The notes under the pieces: generated by a model | The model's input: the letters and a program-made list of their open reading frames with translations, nothing else | Databases searched by the model: none | Told to the model about the DNA's origin: nothing | Position numbers and translations under genes: made by a program | In this document: one piece after another, positions 44,215-51,829 of the stretch | Numbering within the stretch: the first letter of the stretch is position 1 | Layout: every line of letters begins with the position of its first letter | Assembly (NCBI RefSeq): GCF_013407835.1 | Contig: NZ_JACCBI010000001.1 | Span: 868,001-932,000 of the forward strand | DNA length: 64,000 bases | Reading direction: 5' to 3' | From: Agromyces atrinae | GTDB taxonomy: Bacteria; Actinomycetota; Actinomycetes; Actinomycetales; Microbacteriaceae

Positions 44215-45136
44215 CGTCGGCCTTTCGGAGTTTCAGCTGCACGAGCGTCGCGACGATGATGATCACGAAGAGCACGAGAGAACCGGCGCTCGCGTACCCG
44301 AACTGATTCAGTCGGAACCCCTCGAGGAAGAGGAAGAGCGAGATGGAGGTCGTCGCTCCGAGCGGCCCGCCCTCGGTGAGCACGAAGGGCTCGTCGAAGA
44401 ACTGGAGCCAGCTGATGACAGTCGTGACCGTGACGAAGAAGATCGCGAATCGCATGAGCGGCAGGATGATGCGCGTGATCCGCTTCCAGCTGTTCGCTCC
44501 GTCGAGCTCGGCCGCCTCGAGGTAGTCGCGCGGGATGCCCTGCAGGGCGGCGAGGAAGATGATGATGTTCAGTCCCGTCGCGCGCCAGACGGCGACGAGG
44601 GCGACCGAGAACTTCGCGAGGGTCGGGTCTGACAGCCACTGCAGCGGCGGGATGTTGACGAGCGACAGCAGGTAGTTGAGCAGTCCGAACTGGGTGTTGT
44701 AGAGGTATCCCCAGATCAGGGCCACCGCGACGATCGCGGTGATGGCGGGGATGAAGTAGAAGGCGCGCAGGAAGCGGAAGAACCGGGTCTGCGAGTAGTT
44801 GAGCATGAGCGCGACGGCGAGTGAGACACCGATGATCACGGGCACACCGAAGACGACGAAGATCGCCGTGTTGCCCATCGCCGACCAGAACGCGGCATCG
44901 GTGAAGAGCGTCGTGTAGTTGTCGATGCCGATGAACTGCACGTTCGACCAGTTCGCCAGACCCTTGATGTTGAGGTCGGTGAAGCTCACGAACGCAGCGA
45001 CGAGGATCGGCAGAAGGCCGAAGGCGCAGAGCAGCAGCATCGCGGGGCTGAGGAACAGATAGGGCGTTGCGCCGGCGCTCGTGACCGAGCGGCGCTTCTT
45101 CATCCGCGGCGGTATCGCGGAGGTGGTGAGTGCCAT
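44204..45136 (-). CDS. Carbohydrate ABC transporter permease (MalF-like)
   Basis: A 310-aa MalF/UgpA-type permease. It has six membrane helices, FLSPAMLLLCAFGLLPILVAA in the first, and the EAA loop DYLEAAELDGANSWKRITRIILP. The substrate is inferred to be a beta-glucoside or beta-gluco-oligosaccharide from the GH3 and GH5 neighbours. The ATG at 45136 follows GAGGAGG at good spacing. A strong hairpin lies between it and the upstream binding-protein gene. Confidence 0.92.
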   Translation of the reverse strand: MALTTSAIPPRMKKRRSVTSAGATPYLFLSPAMLLLCAFGLLPILVAAFVSFTDLNIKGLANWSNVQFIGIDNYTTLFTDAAFWSAMGNTAIFVVFGVPVIIGVSLAVALMLNYSQTRFFRFLRAFYFIPAITAIVAVALIWGYLYNTQFGLLNYLLSLVNIPPLQWLSDPTLAKFSVALVAVWRATGLNIIIFLAALQGIPRDYLEAAELDGANSWKRITRIILPLMRFAIFFVTVTTVISWLQFFDEPFVLTEGGPLGATTSISLFLFLEGFRLNQFGYASAGSLVLFVIIIVATLVQLKLRKADDEY

Positions 45137-45182
45137 GCAGTGGGCCTCCTCTCTGAGGCAGGGGTGGTCAAGTGGACTGCGG

Positions 45183-45211
45183 GGTGGGCGGGGCACGCGG
45201 CCCCGCCCACC
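45183..45211. repeat. 12-bp inverted repeat (intra-operon hairpin)
   Basis: GGTGGGCGGGGC (45183-45194) pairs with GCCCCGCCCACC (45200-45211) over 5 nt. It lies between the sugar-binding-protein stop and the MalF-like start. There is no T-run on the transcribed strand. A role in stabilising the binding-protein mRNA or in partial termination is likely. Confidence 0.7.
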
Positions 45212-45216
45212 GGGCA

Positions 45217-46464
45217 CTACTGGACGGCGAGCCCGTCGGTCTCGGCGAAGAACGCGTCGAGCGTCGACTGCCGGTCGGCACCGGTCAGCACGATCGCGTT
45301 GAGAGCGTCCGTGAGCTTCTGACCGACGGCCGAGTCCCAGTTCGGAACCAGCGGCACGACGCGAGCGTTCTCGAGCGTCTCGACGTAGACGGCGACGTTC
45401 GGGTCTTCCGCGAGGCGCGGGTCGGCGAGGGCCGACTTGTTCGTCGGAAGCTCGTTGACCTTGTCGTACCAGTCGAGCTGGATCTCGGGGTCGGCCAAGT
45501 AGTCGAGAAGAGCGAGCGACTCGTCGACCTTCGAGCTGTTGTGCCAGATTCCGAGGTTCGATCCGGCGAAGAGCGACGTGTTGTCGACATTCTTCGGCAT
45601 GGGAGCAGCGGCCCACTTGCCGTCGAGCTCCGGGGCGGCGTCCTCGATCGACTTCGCGAGGTACGGCCCCGAGACGAGCATCGGCGTGATTCCGGTGACG
45701 AAGCCCTGCACCTGGTCGAAGTCGGAGTTCGTCGGCACGAGTCCGTCGGCGTAGAGACCCGTGTAGAGGTCGACCATGTCCTCGAATCCGTCGTTGTCGA
45801 AGTCGACGTTGCCCTCGGCATCCACAGCGTCGCCACCGGCGGCCCAGGTCCACACGACGGGGAGCGACGAGTCCCACTGGGGGATGTAGTAGCCGTACTG
45901 GCCGTCACCGCGCGCCGCGAGCGCCGTCGCCGTCTCGGTCAGCTCGTCCCAGGTCGCGGGCGGTGCGTCGAACCCGGCCTCGGCGAGCACATCGCTGCGG
46001 TAGAAGAGCACGCGGGTATCGGCGACCCACGGCACGCTGAGCGTCTGACCGCCGATCTGGGTCGCCTCACCGGCGACGGCGTCGGCGAAGTTCTCTGCCG
46101 CGAGGGCCGGGTAGTCGCCGAGCAGGTCGTCGAGAGGAAGGAGCGCCTCGGCATCGGCCAGGGTCGGCAGGACCGACAGCCCGATCTGGATGACGTCGGG
46201 GCCCGAACCCGAAGCGATCGACGTCGTGATCTTGTCGTTGAGGTTCGCCCACGGGATCGCCTCGACGTTGACATCCGTACCGGTCTTCTCGGTGTATCCC
46301 GCGGCGAGCTCTTCGAACGCGGTGCCGGTGTCGCCCATGATCCAGACGGTGATCGCACCGCCCTCCTCGGACGATCCGCCTCCGTCGGACGAGCACGCGG
46401 TCAGGCCTGCGGCGAGGGCCAGTACGGCGACAGGAGCGACGATGCTCCCGGTTAGTCTCTTCAT
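45217..46464 (-). CDS. Sugar ABC transporter substrate-binding lipoprotein
   Basis: A 415-aa extracellular solute-binding protein family 1 lipoprotein. The signal peptide MKRLTGSIVAPVAVLALAAG ends in lipobox GLTAC, with a Gly/Ser/Glu linker. Family motifs are AITVWIMGDTGTAFEELAAGY, GSGPDVIQIG and VPWVADTRVLFYRSDVLAEAG. It supplies sugar to the two permeases downstream. The ATG at 46464 has AAAGGA upstream. Confidence 0.92.
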   Translation of the reverse strand: MKRLTGSIVAPVAVLALAAGLTACSSDGGGSSEEGGAITVWIMGDTGTAFEELAAGYTEKTGTDVNVEAIPWANLNDKITTSIASGSGPDVIQIGLSVLPTLADAEALLPLDDLLGDYPALAAENFADAVAGEATQIGGQTLSVPWVADTRVLFYRSDVLAEAGFDAPPATWDELTETATALAARGDGQYGYYIPQWDSSLPVVWTWAAGGDAVDAEGNVDFDNDGFEDMVDLYTGLYADGLVPTNSDFDQVQGFVTGITPMLVSGPYLAKSIEDAAPELDGKWAAAPMPKNVDNTSLFAGSNLGIWHNSSKVDESLALLDYLADPEIQLDWYDKVNELPTNKSALADPRLAEDPNVAVYVETLENARVVPLVPNWDSAVGQKLTDALNAIVLTGADRQSTLDAFFAETDGLAVQ

Positions 46465-46548
46465 TGAGGTTCCTTTTCTCTGTGTGTGCATGGTGCGAAG
46501 GGATTTCAGACGGGGTACTCGTTGGCGCGAGTGCCCCGTCGTTTCGGT

Positions 46549-47820
46549 TCAGGGCCCCGAAGGGCCCCCGGTGACGCGAGGCGAGCCCGCGCGCTGGTGA
46601 GGTGCGGTGATGGTGCGGCCACCGACCACTGCACGGCCGTCGATGAACTCCTGCACGACGAGCAGGGCCGCGCCGAGCGCGACTCCGTCACGGCCGAAGT
46701 GGGAGGGCACGAGATCGAACTGGCCGGCGAAGCGCTCGAGCGAGTTGCGACGCGCAGCATCGGCGATGCGGTCGCCGAGGTGTGCCACGAGCGCGAGACC
46801 GGCCCAACCGCCGATGACGATGCGACCGGGGTTGATGAGGTTCACGAGGTTGGCGAGACCGACGCCGAGCAGCTCCACCGTGTCATCGAGCACGGCTGCA
46901 GCGGTCTCATCGCGTGGCGCTGCCTCGATGAGTTGGGCCAGTGCGAGTTCGTAGTCCTCGTCGGGGTCGCCGCCGGCTTCCGCCCACCGGTCGGCGATCG
47001 AGGTGCCGCCGACGTAGGCCTCGAGGGTTCCGCGGATTCCCGTGGCGTCCGGTCGACCACCCCACGAGACGATCGTGTGGCCCCACTCCCCTGCGCTGCT
47101 CGACCGACCGCGGAGGATCTCGCCGCCCGAGATGATGCCGACACCGATGCCTCGACCGATGAGCGCGACGATGCCGTGGTCGACTCCGCGTGCGGCACCG
47201 AGCCAGTGCTCCGACAGGGCCAGGGTGGAGGCTCCGTTGTCGGCGAAGACGGGGATGTCGTGGCTGACGAGGGTTCCGACCTCGAGGCCGTCCCAGGCGA
47301 TGGACTGCGCATAGAGCATGGCGTCGCCGTGGTCGTCGACTCTCGACCACTCGGGGTGCTCGACGATGCCCGGCAGTCCGAGCCCGATGCCGACGACGCT
47401 CTCGCGAACGCCGGTCTCGGTGAGCACCTCGTTCACGCAGTGCTCGATGTCGGCGGCGATCGAGTCGGGGTCGGAGGCGCGCGCCGACGTGTAGCGGAAG
47501 CTGCTCGCGAGTCGGTTGAGCGACAGATCGAAGACCTCGACGGCGACGCCGTGCTCGCCGACATCCACCCCGATGAAGTGGGCCGCCTCGGGACGCACGC
47601 TGAGCGTCGTCGTGGGGCGGCCGCCCTGCGAGGGAACCGTGCCGCTGTCTTCGATGATGCCGTCGTCGATCAGGTCGCCGACGACGTTCGTGACGGTGGC
47701 GAGCGAGAGACCGGTGACGGTCGCGAGGTTCAGTCGCGTCGCACCCGGGTTCAACATGACCCACTTGAGCACTCGTGCTCGATTGCGGCGACGCAGGCCG
47801 CGTGTCGTCGTCTCTGACAT
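46549..47820 (-). CDS. ROK-family transcriptional regulator
   Basis: A 423-aa NagC/XylR-type repressor. The N-terminal winged helix (about 10-70) reads NLATVTGLSLATVTNVVGDL. The ROK kinase-like domain has IGVDVGEHGVAVEVFDLS, IPVFADNGASTLALSEHWLG and GRGIGVGIISGGEILRG. The usual zinc-binding motif (GHxxx plus CxCGxxGC) is not intact: GEWGHTIVSWGGRPDATGIRG keeps the His but has no cysteines. It is the first gene of the glucan operon and probably represses it until the sugar binds. Confidence 0.9.
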   Translation of the reverse strand: MSETTTRGLRRRNRARVLKWVMLNPGATRLNLATVTGLSLATVTNVVGDLIDDGIIEDSGTVPSQGGRPTTTLSVRPEAAHFIGVDVGEHGVAVEVFDLSLNRLASSFRYTSARASDPDSIAADIEHCVNEVLTETGVRESVVGIGLGLPGIVEHPEWSRVDDHGDAMLYAQSIAWDGLEVGTLVSHDIPVFADNGASTLALSEHWLGAARGVDHGIVALIGRGIGVGIISGGEILRGRSSSAGEWGHTIVSWGGRPDATGIRGTLEAYVGGTSIADRWAEAGGDPDEDYELALAQLIEAAPRDETAAAVLDDTVELLGVGLANLVNLINPGRIVIGGWAGLALVAHLGDRIADAARRNSLERFAGQFDLVPSHFGRDGVALGAALLVVQEFIDGRAVVGGRTITAPHQRAGSPRVTGGPSGP

Positions 47821-47857
47821 GGTCTCTCGATCGGGTTCGGGGTTTATTTCATGTCTT

Positions 47858-47885
47858 ACGATAACTCATCCGATAAGTAATGCAA
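47858..47885 (-). promoter_or_regulatory. Promoter and possible operator of the ROK/glucan operon
   Basis: On the minus strand TTGCAT (47885-47880) and TATCGT (47863-47858) stand 16 nt apart, a plausible -35/-10 pair. Two direct copies of TTATCG overlap the spacer and -10. Self-repression by the ROK protein at this site is an inference. Confidence 0.45.
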
Positions 47886-47951
47886 GAGGCAATTCTCTCC
47901 CTTCCGGCACGTCGCCACGTGAGGAGCAGTCGCGTGCGTTCCGCGGATCGA

Positions 47952-47957
47952 TAGGCT
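47952..47957 (+). promoter_or_regulatory. -10 box of a leaderless transcript
   Basis: TAGGCT ends 6 nt before the GTG at 47964 and matches the TANNNT pattern; no ribosome-binding site is present. Confidence 0.5.
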
Positions 47958-47963
47958 GATCGA

Positions 47964-48371
47964 GTGCCGGGGGTGAACGAGGTCGTCGATGAGCGTCGCG
48001 CGAGTCAGCCGGCATCACGCATCCGGGACGCGCTCTTTCTCTACGTCGTGCTTCTCCCCGTAGCCGCCGTCGTGACCTTCTACCTGCTCGTCACCGACCG
48101 GTTCACCGCTTCGAACGCGAGCGACCTCGCGCGAGCGAGCTACGGATGGCCGTTCGACTGGGTTCAGCAGGACCTCTCGCGCTACGAGCCCATCGGCTTC
48201 CCCACCACGATCGACTTCTCCTGGCAACGCGCGTGGCACGACCCCATCGTCACGAGGTACGACTGGTTCGCGTTCACGGCGAACACCCTCATCGTCGGGG
48301 TCGTCGTGGCGGGCATCGTCGGGATCGTGATCGCGGCGGTGCGGCGGTCGCGGAAGGCACGGCAGCAGTGA
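47964..48371 (+). CDS. Small membrane protein of unknown function
   Basis: A 135-aa protein with two membrane segments (about 24-44, LFLYVVLLPVAAVVTFYLLV, and about 106-127, TLIVGVVVAGIVGIVIAAV). Between them is an outside loop of about 60 residues with several Trp (YGWPFDWVQQDLS, DFSWQRAWHD). The C-terminus is basic and cytosolic. I do not recognise the family. Its stop overlaps the GTG of the following lipoprotein gene (GTGA), so the two are probably made together. Confidence 0.75.
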   Translation: MPGVNEVVDERRASQPASRIRDALFLYVVLLPVAAVVTFYLLVTDRFTASNASDLARASYGWPFDWVQQDLSRYEPIGFPTTIDFSWQRAWHDPIVTRYDWFAFTANTLIVGVVVAGIVGIVIAAVRRSRKARQQ

Positions 48372-49708
48372 CCGTCAGAGACACCGTGCGCACACGGCGC
48401 CGGATCGCGCTCGCAGCCGGGGCGGCCGCCCTGGCCCTCCTGCTCTCGGGCTGCTTCACCGGAGACGCCGCGGTCACGTCCTTCACACGCGAGTTCTCGA
48501 ACGACCCGGTGGTGTCGCGCCTCGATCTCTCGAGCGCCGACAACATGCCGTTCTCGGGCGGCGTCGGCGGCACCGTCCATCTGGTCGACGACGTCGATCA
48601 GTCGCAGGTCGTCGACCTCTCTGCACGTGTCGCCGAGTTCGGCGACGACTACCGCGTGCGCATCGACCTCGCGTTCGACGACTGGCGCGTACCCGTGCTC
48701 CGGGAGTCACGCGCGAACACCGACCTGCTCGACGTCGTCGGACAGCTCAGGGCCGATGCCCGCGTGCAGACCGCGACGTTCAGCTCGTCGGACTACGACG
48801 CCGACATCGATCACGTCATGCTGATCGCGACGGCGGAGACCGACATCCGCTCGCTCTTCTCCGACGCACCGACGCTGCTCGCCGACACCGGGATGTCGCC
48901 GACCCTCAGCGTTCGGCGGCTTGCGGGCCCTGCCGAGGCCGTCGAGTTCACGGGGCGCCCCGGTCCGTGGACGGATGCCGCGTTCGCCGCGTACGACGCG
49001 CTGCGCTCCGCTGTCGCACTGACCGCGTTCCAGGCGGGCGAGACCGCGATCGGTGTGCGTGTACGCGACGAAGCCGACGTCGAACGTGCGCGAGCGATAA
49101 CGGATGACGCCCTCGACGGCTCGGGCATCGAGGTGTTCTTCTCGAGCGACCTCGTGACCCTCGCACCCGGAGCGCACGGTCACGAGGTACGGGCACTGCT
49201 CGCGGCACTTGCTGACGAGACGCGTGACGACCTCGATGGCGTGTGGACCGACGACTCGACGGCGACTCTCACGATCGCATCCCTCGCCGAGGTCGAGAAC
49301 GTGGCGGCCGAGGTCACTCGCGCGCCCGCGACGCTCGACTCAGTGACGCTCACGGTTGGCGCGGCGGATGCGCCCGTCCTCCGCCTCGCCTCGGAGCCGG
49401 CGGCACTCGCGGCCGACGCGGCCATCGCGCTCGCGCTGCTGGAGCGCGACGGTGTCGAGACGCTCAGTGTGCAGCCCGAGCATTCGATGCGCCTCGGGTT
49501 CGCGGTCCCACCGACCGATGACGACCTCGCAATCGCTGCCGGATCGCTCAAATCACTGTCGCGGTCGGGCGAGCGGGTCTGCGTCGACAGCCCCGAGGGA
49601 ACGTTCTGCGTCGACGCCGATTCGACGATCAGCACCGCCGATGGCGCCGCCGACGCGAACGCCTTCATCGAGGCCTGGAACGCCGCGCCCGCTCGCCGCG
49701 CGTCGTAG
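48368..49708 (+). CDS. Lipoprotein of unknown function
   Basis: A 446-aa lipoprotein. The signal peptide ends in lipobox LLLSGC at about residue 27. The mature part is Asp/Ala-rich and seems built from repeated alpha/beta units, such as RVRIDLAFDDWRVPVLRESRA, TAIGVRVRDEADVERARAITD and ATLTIASLAEVENVAAEVT. Two cysteines (VCVDSPEGTFCVD) near the C-terminus may form a disulfide. The family is not recognised. It is translationally coupled to the small membrane protein before it. Confidence 0.78.
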   Translation: MTVRDTVRTRRRIALAAGAAALALLLSGCFTGDAAVTSFTREFSNDPVVSRLDLSSADNMPFSGGVGGTVHLVDDVDQSQVVDLSARVAEFGDDYRVRIDLAFDDWRVPVLRESRANTDLLDVVGQLRADARVQTATFSSSDYDADIDHVMLIATAETDIRSLFSDAPTLLADTGMSPTLSVRRLAGPAEAVEFTGRPGPWTDAAFAAYDALRSAVALTAFQAGETAIGVRVRDEADVERARAITDDALDGSGIEVFFSSDLVTLAPGAHGHEVRALLAALADETRDDLDGVWTDDSTATLTIASLAEVENVAAEVTRAPATLDSVTLTVGAADAPVLRLASEPAALAADAAIALALLERDGVETLSVQPEHSMRLGFAVPPTDDDLAIAAGSLKSLSRSGERVCVDSPEGTFCVDADSTISTADGAADANAFIEAWNAAPARRAS

Positions 49709-49762
49709 AACTCACGAGGCCTTTTCGTCGCGAGCGAACGCAGACGCACCCCTGAGCGGCCG

Positions 49763-49768
49763 TACCAT
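49763..49768 (+). promoter_or_regulatory. -10 box of a leaderless transcript
   Basis: TACCAT ends 6 nt before the ATG of the TetR gene at 49775, matching the TANNNT pattern. No ribosome-binding site is visible. Confidence 0.45.
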
Positions 49769-49774
49769 GGCCAG

Positions 49775-50326
49775 ATGGACCCCCGAGCTCGCCGCACGCG
49801 CGAGCGTCTCCGCAGCGCGGCGCTCGAACGCGCGTCGAACGAGCGGCTGTCGCAGATCTCCGTCGCGGACGTGTGTAGAACGGCCGGCGTGACTCGCGAC
49901 ACCTTCTACCGGCACGTGTCGAGCGTCGAAGAGCTCGTCGCCGACGCCCTCGCCCACGAGATCGCCGAGGCCACGGCCGGGCTGCCCGATGATGCGGCGA
50001 TCGGCGACGGAGAGCGAGTGCTGCTCGAGCACGTGCGCCGGCGTGCAGATGTGTACCGGTCGGCGATGGACCCCGTGCTGGCCGCACGGGTGCGGGCATC
50101 GTTGGAGGACGCCCTGCGCGAGGGCCTGCTCGGTTGGGTGGAACGTCGGCCGAACATCGTGCCCGCCGAGATCGCGGGAGATGACGCCGCGATGCGGATG
50201 GCGATCGCCTACGCGGCCGGAGGTACGATCGCCGCCATCGAACAGTGGCTGCGCGACGATGAGCTCGACGTCGAACGTGCTGTGCAGATCGTGCTCGCCT
50301 CCTCGGCCGCCTGGTGGTTACTGTGA
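49775..50326 (+). CDS. TetR-family transcriptional regulator
   Basis: A 183-aa TetR-type repressor. The DNA-binding helix-turn-helix (about 8-55) has LSQISVADVCRTAGVTRDTFYRHVSSVEEL. The C-terminal ligand domain ends IAAIEQWLRDDELDVERAV, as in the TetR_C-type members that respond to hydrophobic ligands. It is followed 86 nt later by an SDR gene on the same strand. The gap contains GACAGTTGTC and nearby ACAG/CTGT arms, so it may control that gene as well as itself. Confidence 0.88.
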   Translation: MDPRARRTRERLRSAALERASNERLSQISVADVCRTAGVTRDTFYRHVSSVEELVADALAHEIAEATAGLPDDAAIGDGERVLLEHVRRRADVYRSAMDPVLAARVRASLEDALREGLLGWVERRPNIVPAEIAGDDAAMRMAIAYAAGGTIAAIEQWLRDDELDVERAVQIVLASSAAWWLL

Positions 50327-50340
50327 CGCGCATCTATAAA

Positions 50341-50367
50341 GACAGTTGTCAGATAGTTCTGTAGGCT
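50341..50367. promoter_or_regulatory. Possible TetR operator and promoter before the SDR gene
   Basis: GACAGTTGTC (50341-50350) has GACA/TGTC arms, and a wider ACAG...CTGT pair spans 50342-50362. TAGGCT (50362-50367) could be a -10. The stretch is more AT-rich than its surroundings. Binding by the adjacent TetR protein is inferred from position only. Confidence 0.35.
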
Positions 50368-50412
50368 GGATTCTGTCAGCGGCGCCAGAGCAGGCGGCGC
50401 GGGAAGGCAGAC

Positions 50413-51189
50413 ATGGCACGTTTTGATGACACCGTCGCGATCGTCACGGGCGGAGTGTCCGGTATCGGCGCCGCGGTGACCCGCCGCTTGGTCGATGAAG
50501 GCGCGCGCGTCTTCGTCGCCGACATCAACGCCGACGCCGTGGCGGCGGCGTCCGACACCTTCGGACCGAACGTCGCAGGCCTGCGCACCGACGTCACCAA
50601 TGAAGCCGAGATGACCGCCCTCTTCGACGGCGCGCTCGAGCGCTTCGGCCGCGTGGACTCGGTCTACAACGTCGCGGGCGGCTCGAAGCCCGGCCGCATC
50701 GTCGACACCGACCTCGCGACGTGGGACTTCAACATCCGCCTGAACCTCTACGGCGCGTTCCTCGGAACCAAGCTGGGTGCCGCCCACTTCCTCGCCGAGA
50801 AGAAGCCCGGCTCGATCGTCAACGTCGCCTCCCTGAACTCGCTGGTACCCATGCACTTCGGCGCGGGGTACGCGGCCGCGAAGGCCGGCGTCGTCATGCT
50901 CACGGAGAACGCTGCGCTCGAACTCGCCGACCAGGGCATCCGTGTCAACGCCGTCTCGCCCGGGCTCGTCGCGACTCCGCTCACCGGCGGGCTCATGTCG
51001 ATGCCGGGCGTCACGGAGGCCTACATGGAGCGCATCCCCACCGGGCGCGCCGCCGAACCGGAAGAGATCGCCGCAGTGGCCCTCTTCCTCGGCTCCACCG
51101 ACGCCTCGTACATCAACGGCGAGAACATCGTCGTCGATGGCGCGTGGCAGACGAGCGGCTACCCCGACCTGCGCCCGTTCCTCGGCTGA
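50413..51189 (+). CDS. SDR-family oxidoreductase
   Basis: A 258-aa classical short-chain dehydrogenase. The cofactor motif is TGGVSGIG (residues 12-19). VYNVAGG replaces NNAG, Ser is in VNVASLNSLV and the catalytic Tyr-x3-Lys is YAAAK. The C-terminal region has VVDGAWQTSGYPD. Asp in VADINAD after strand 2 suggests NAD rather than NADP. The ATG has GGGAAGG upstream. It probably follows a TetR-controlled promoter. The substrate is unknown. Confidence 0.9.
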   Translation: MARFDDTVAIVTGGVSGIGAAVTRRLVDEGARVFVADINADAVAAASDTFGPNVAGLRTDVTNEAEMTALFDGALERFGRVDSVYNVAGGSKPGRIVDTDLATWDFNIRLNLYGAFLGTKLGAAHFLAEKKPGSIVNVASLNSLVPMHFGAGYAAAKAGVVMLTENAALELADQGIRVNAVSPGLVATPLTGGLMSMPGVTEAYMERIPTGRAAEPEEIAAVALFLGSTDASYINGENIVVDGAWQTSGYPDLRPFLG

Positions 51190-51226
51190 CGACGAGTCGG
51201 GTGCCCGACAATCAGCGCCCGACCAG

Positions 51227-51781
51227 TCAGGGCGTTCCGATGATCGGTACTCGCACGTCCCCCTCGAAGCCGAAGCCCGTCAACACCAGTTCGTACTCCG
51301 CGTCGTCGGCGGCGCCGTCGACGAAGAGGAGGCTGCCCTGAGGACCGTAGTCCGACGTGCAGACCTGGTCGGCGGCCGGCTCGGCCATCGTCGCGGTGAT
51401 CACGCCGTCGTCGACGACGATCGACTCGGCGACCGGGTAGCAGGCACGGGAACTCGAACCCCACGTCAGCAGCGCGAGCTCGTCGTCGCCGACCCAGGCC
51501 GCGCTCGGCGTGCCCTCTTCGGCGGAGCCCGACCCGAGCCCCGCTATGCCGTCGAGATCGGTGTCGCCGACGGCGTCACCGTACGTCACGGCGATCTCGA
51601 GCGACGCGGTCAGGTCGACGTCCTCCGGCAGGCTGACGAGCGAGAGGCGTGGCACGAGGTCCTTGGTGCAGGCCTGCGCCTCACCGTCGTCGAGCGTGAC
51701 GGAGAGCACGCCGTTCTCGTACGAGACATCCGTCGCGCTGGGCACGCACGTCGAGCTCCCCTGCGTCACGAGGCCGACCAC
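51227..51781 (-). CDS. Secreted-type beta-rich domain protein lacking its signal peptide
   Basis: A 184-aa sequence made of two similar halves: GLVTQGSSTCVPSATDV...ACTKDLVPRLSLVSLP and LLTWGSSSRACYPVAESI...VCTSDYGPQGSLL. Each half has a pair of cysteines likely to form a disulfide, as expected for an exported protein. No signal peptide or lipobox precedes it. Upstream the same frame continues through AELKLDATWLDDGRV to the TGA that ends the beta-lactamase-like gene. It is either an N-terminally truncated remnant or depends on readthrough. GTG at 51781 is the first possible start, and there is no clear ribosome site. Confidence 0.5.
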   Translation of the reverse strand: MVGLVTQGSSTCVPSATDVSYENGVLSVTLDDGEAQACTKDLVPRLSLVSLPEDVDLTASLEIAVTYGDAVGDTDLDGIAGLGSGSAEEGTPSAAWVGDDELALLTWGSSSRACYPVAESIVVDDGVITATMAEPAADQVCTSDYGPQGSLLFVDGAADDAEYELVLTGFGFEGDVRVPIIGTP

Positions 51782-51829
51782 ACGGCCGTCGTCGAGCCAC
51801 GTGGCATCGAGTTTGAGCTCGGCGGCGGC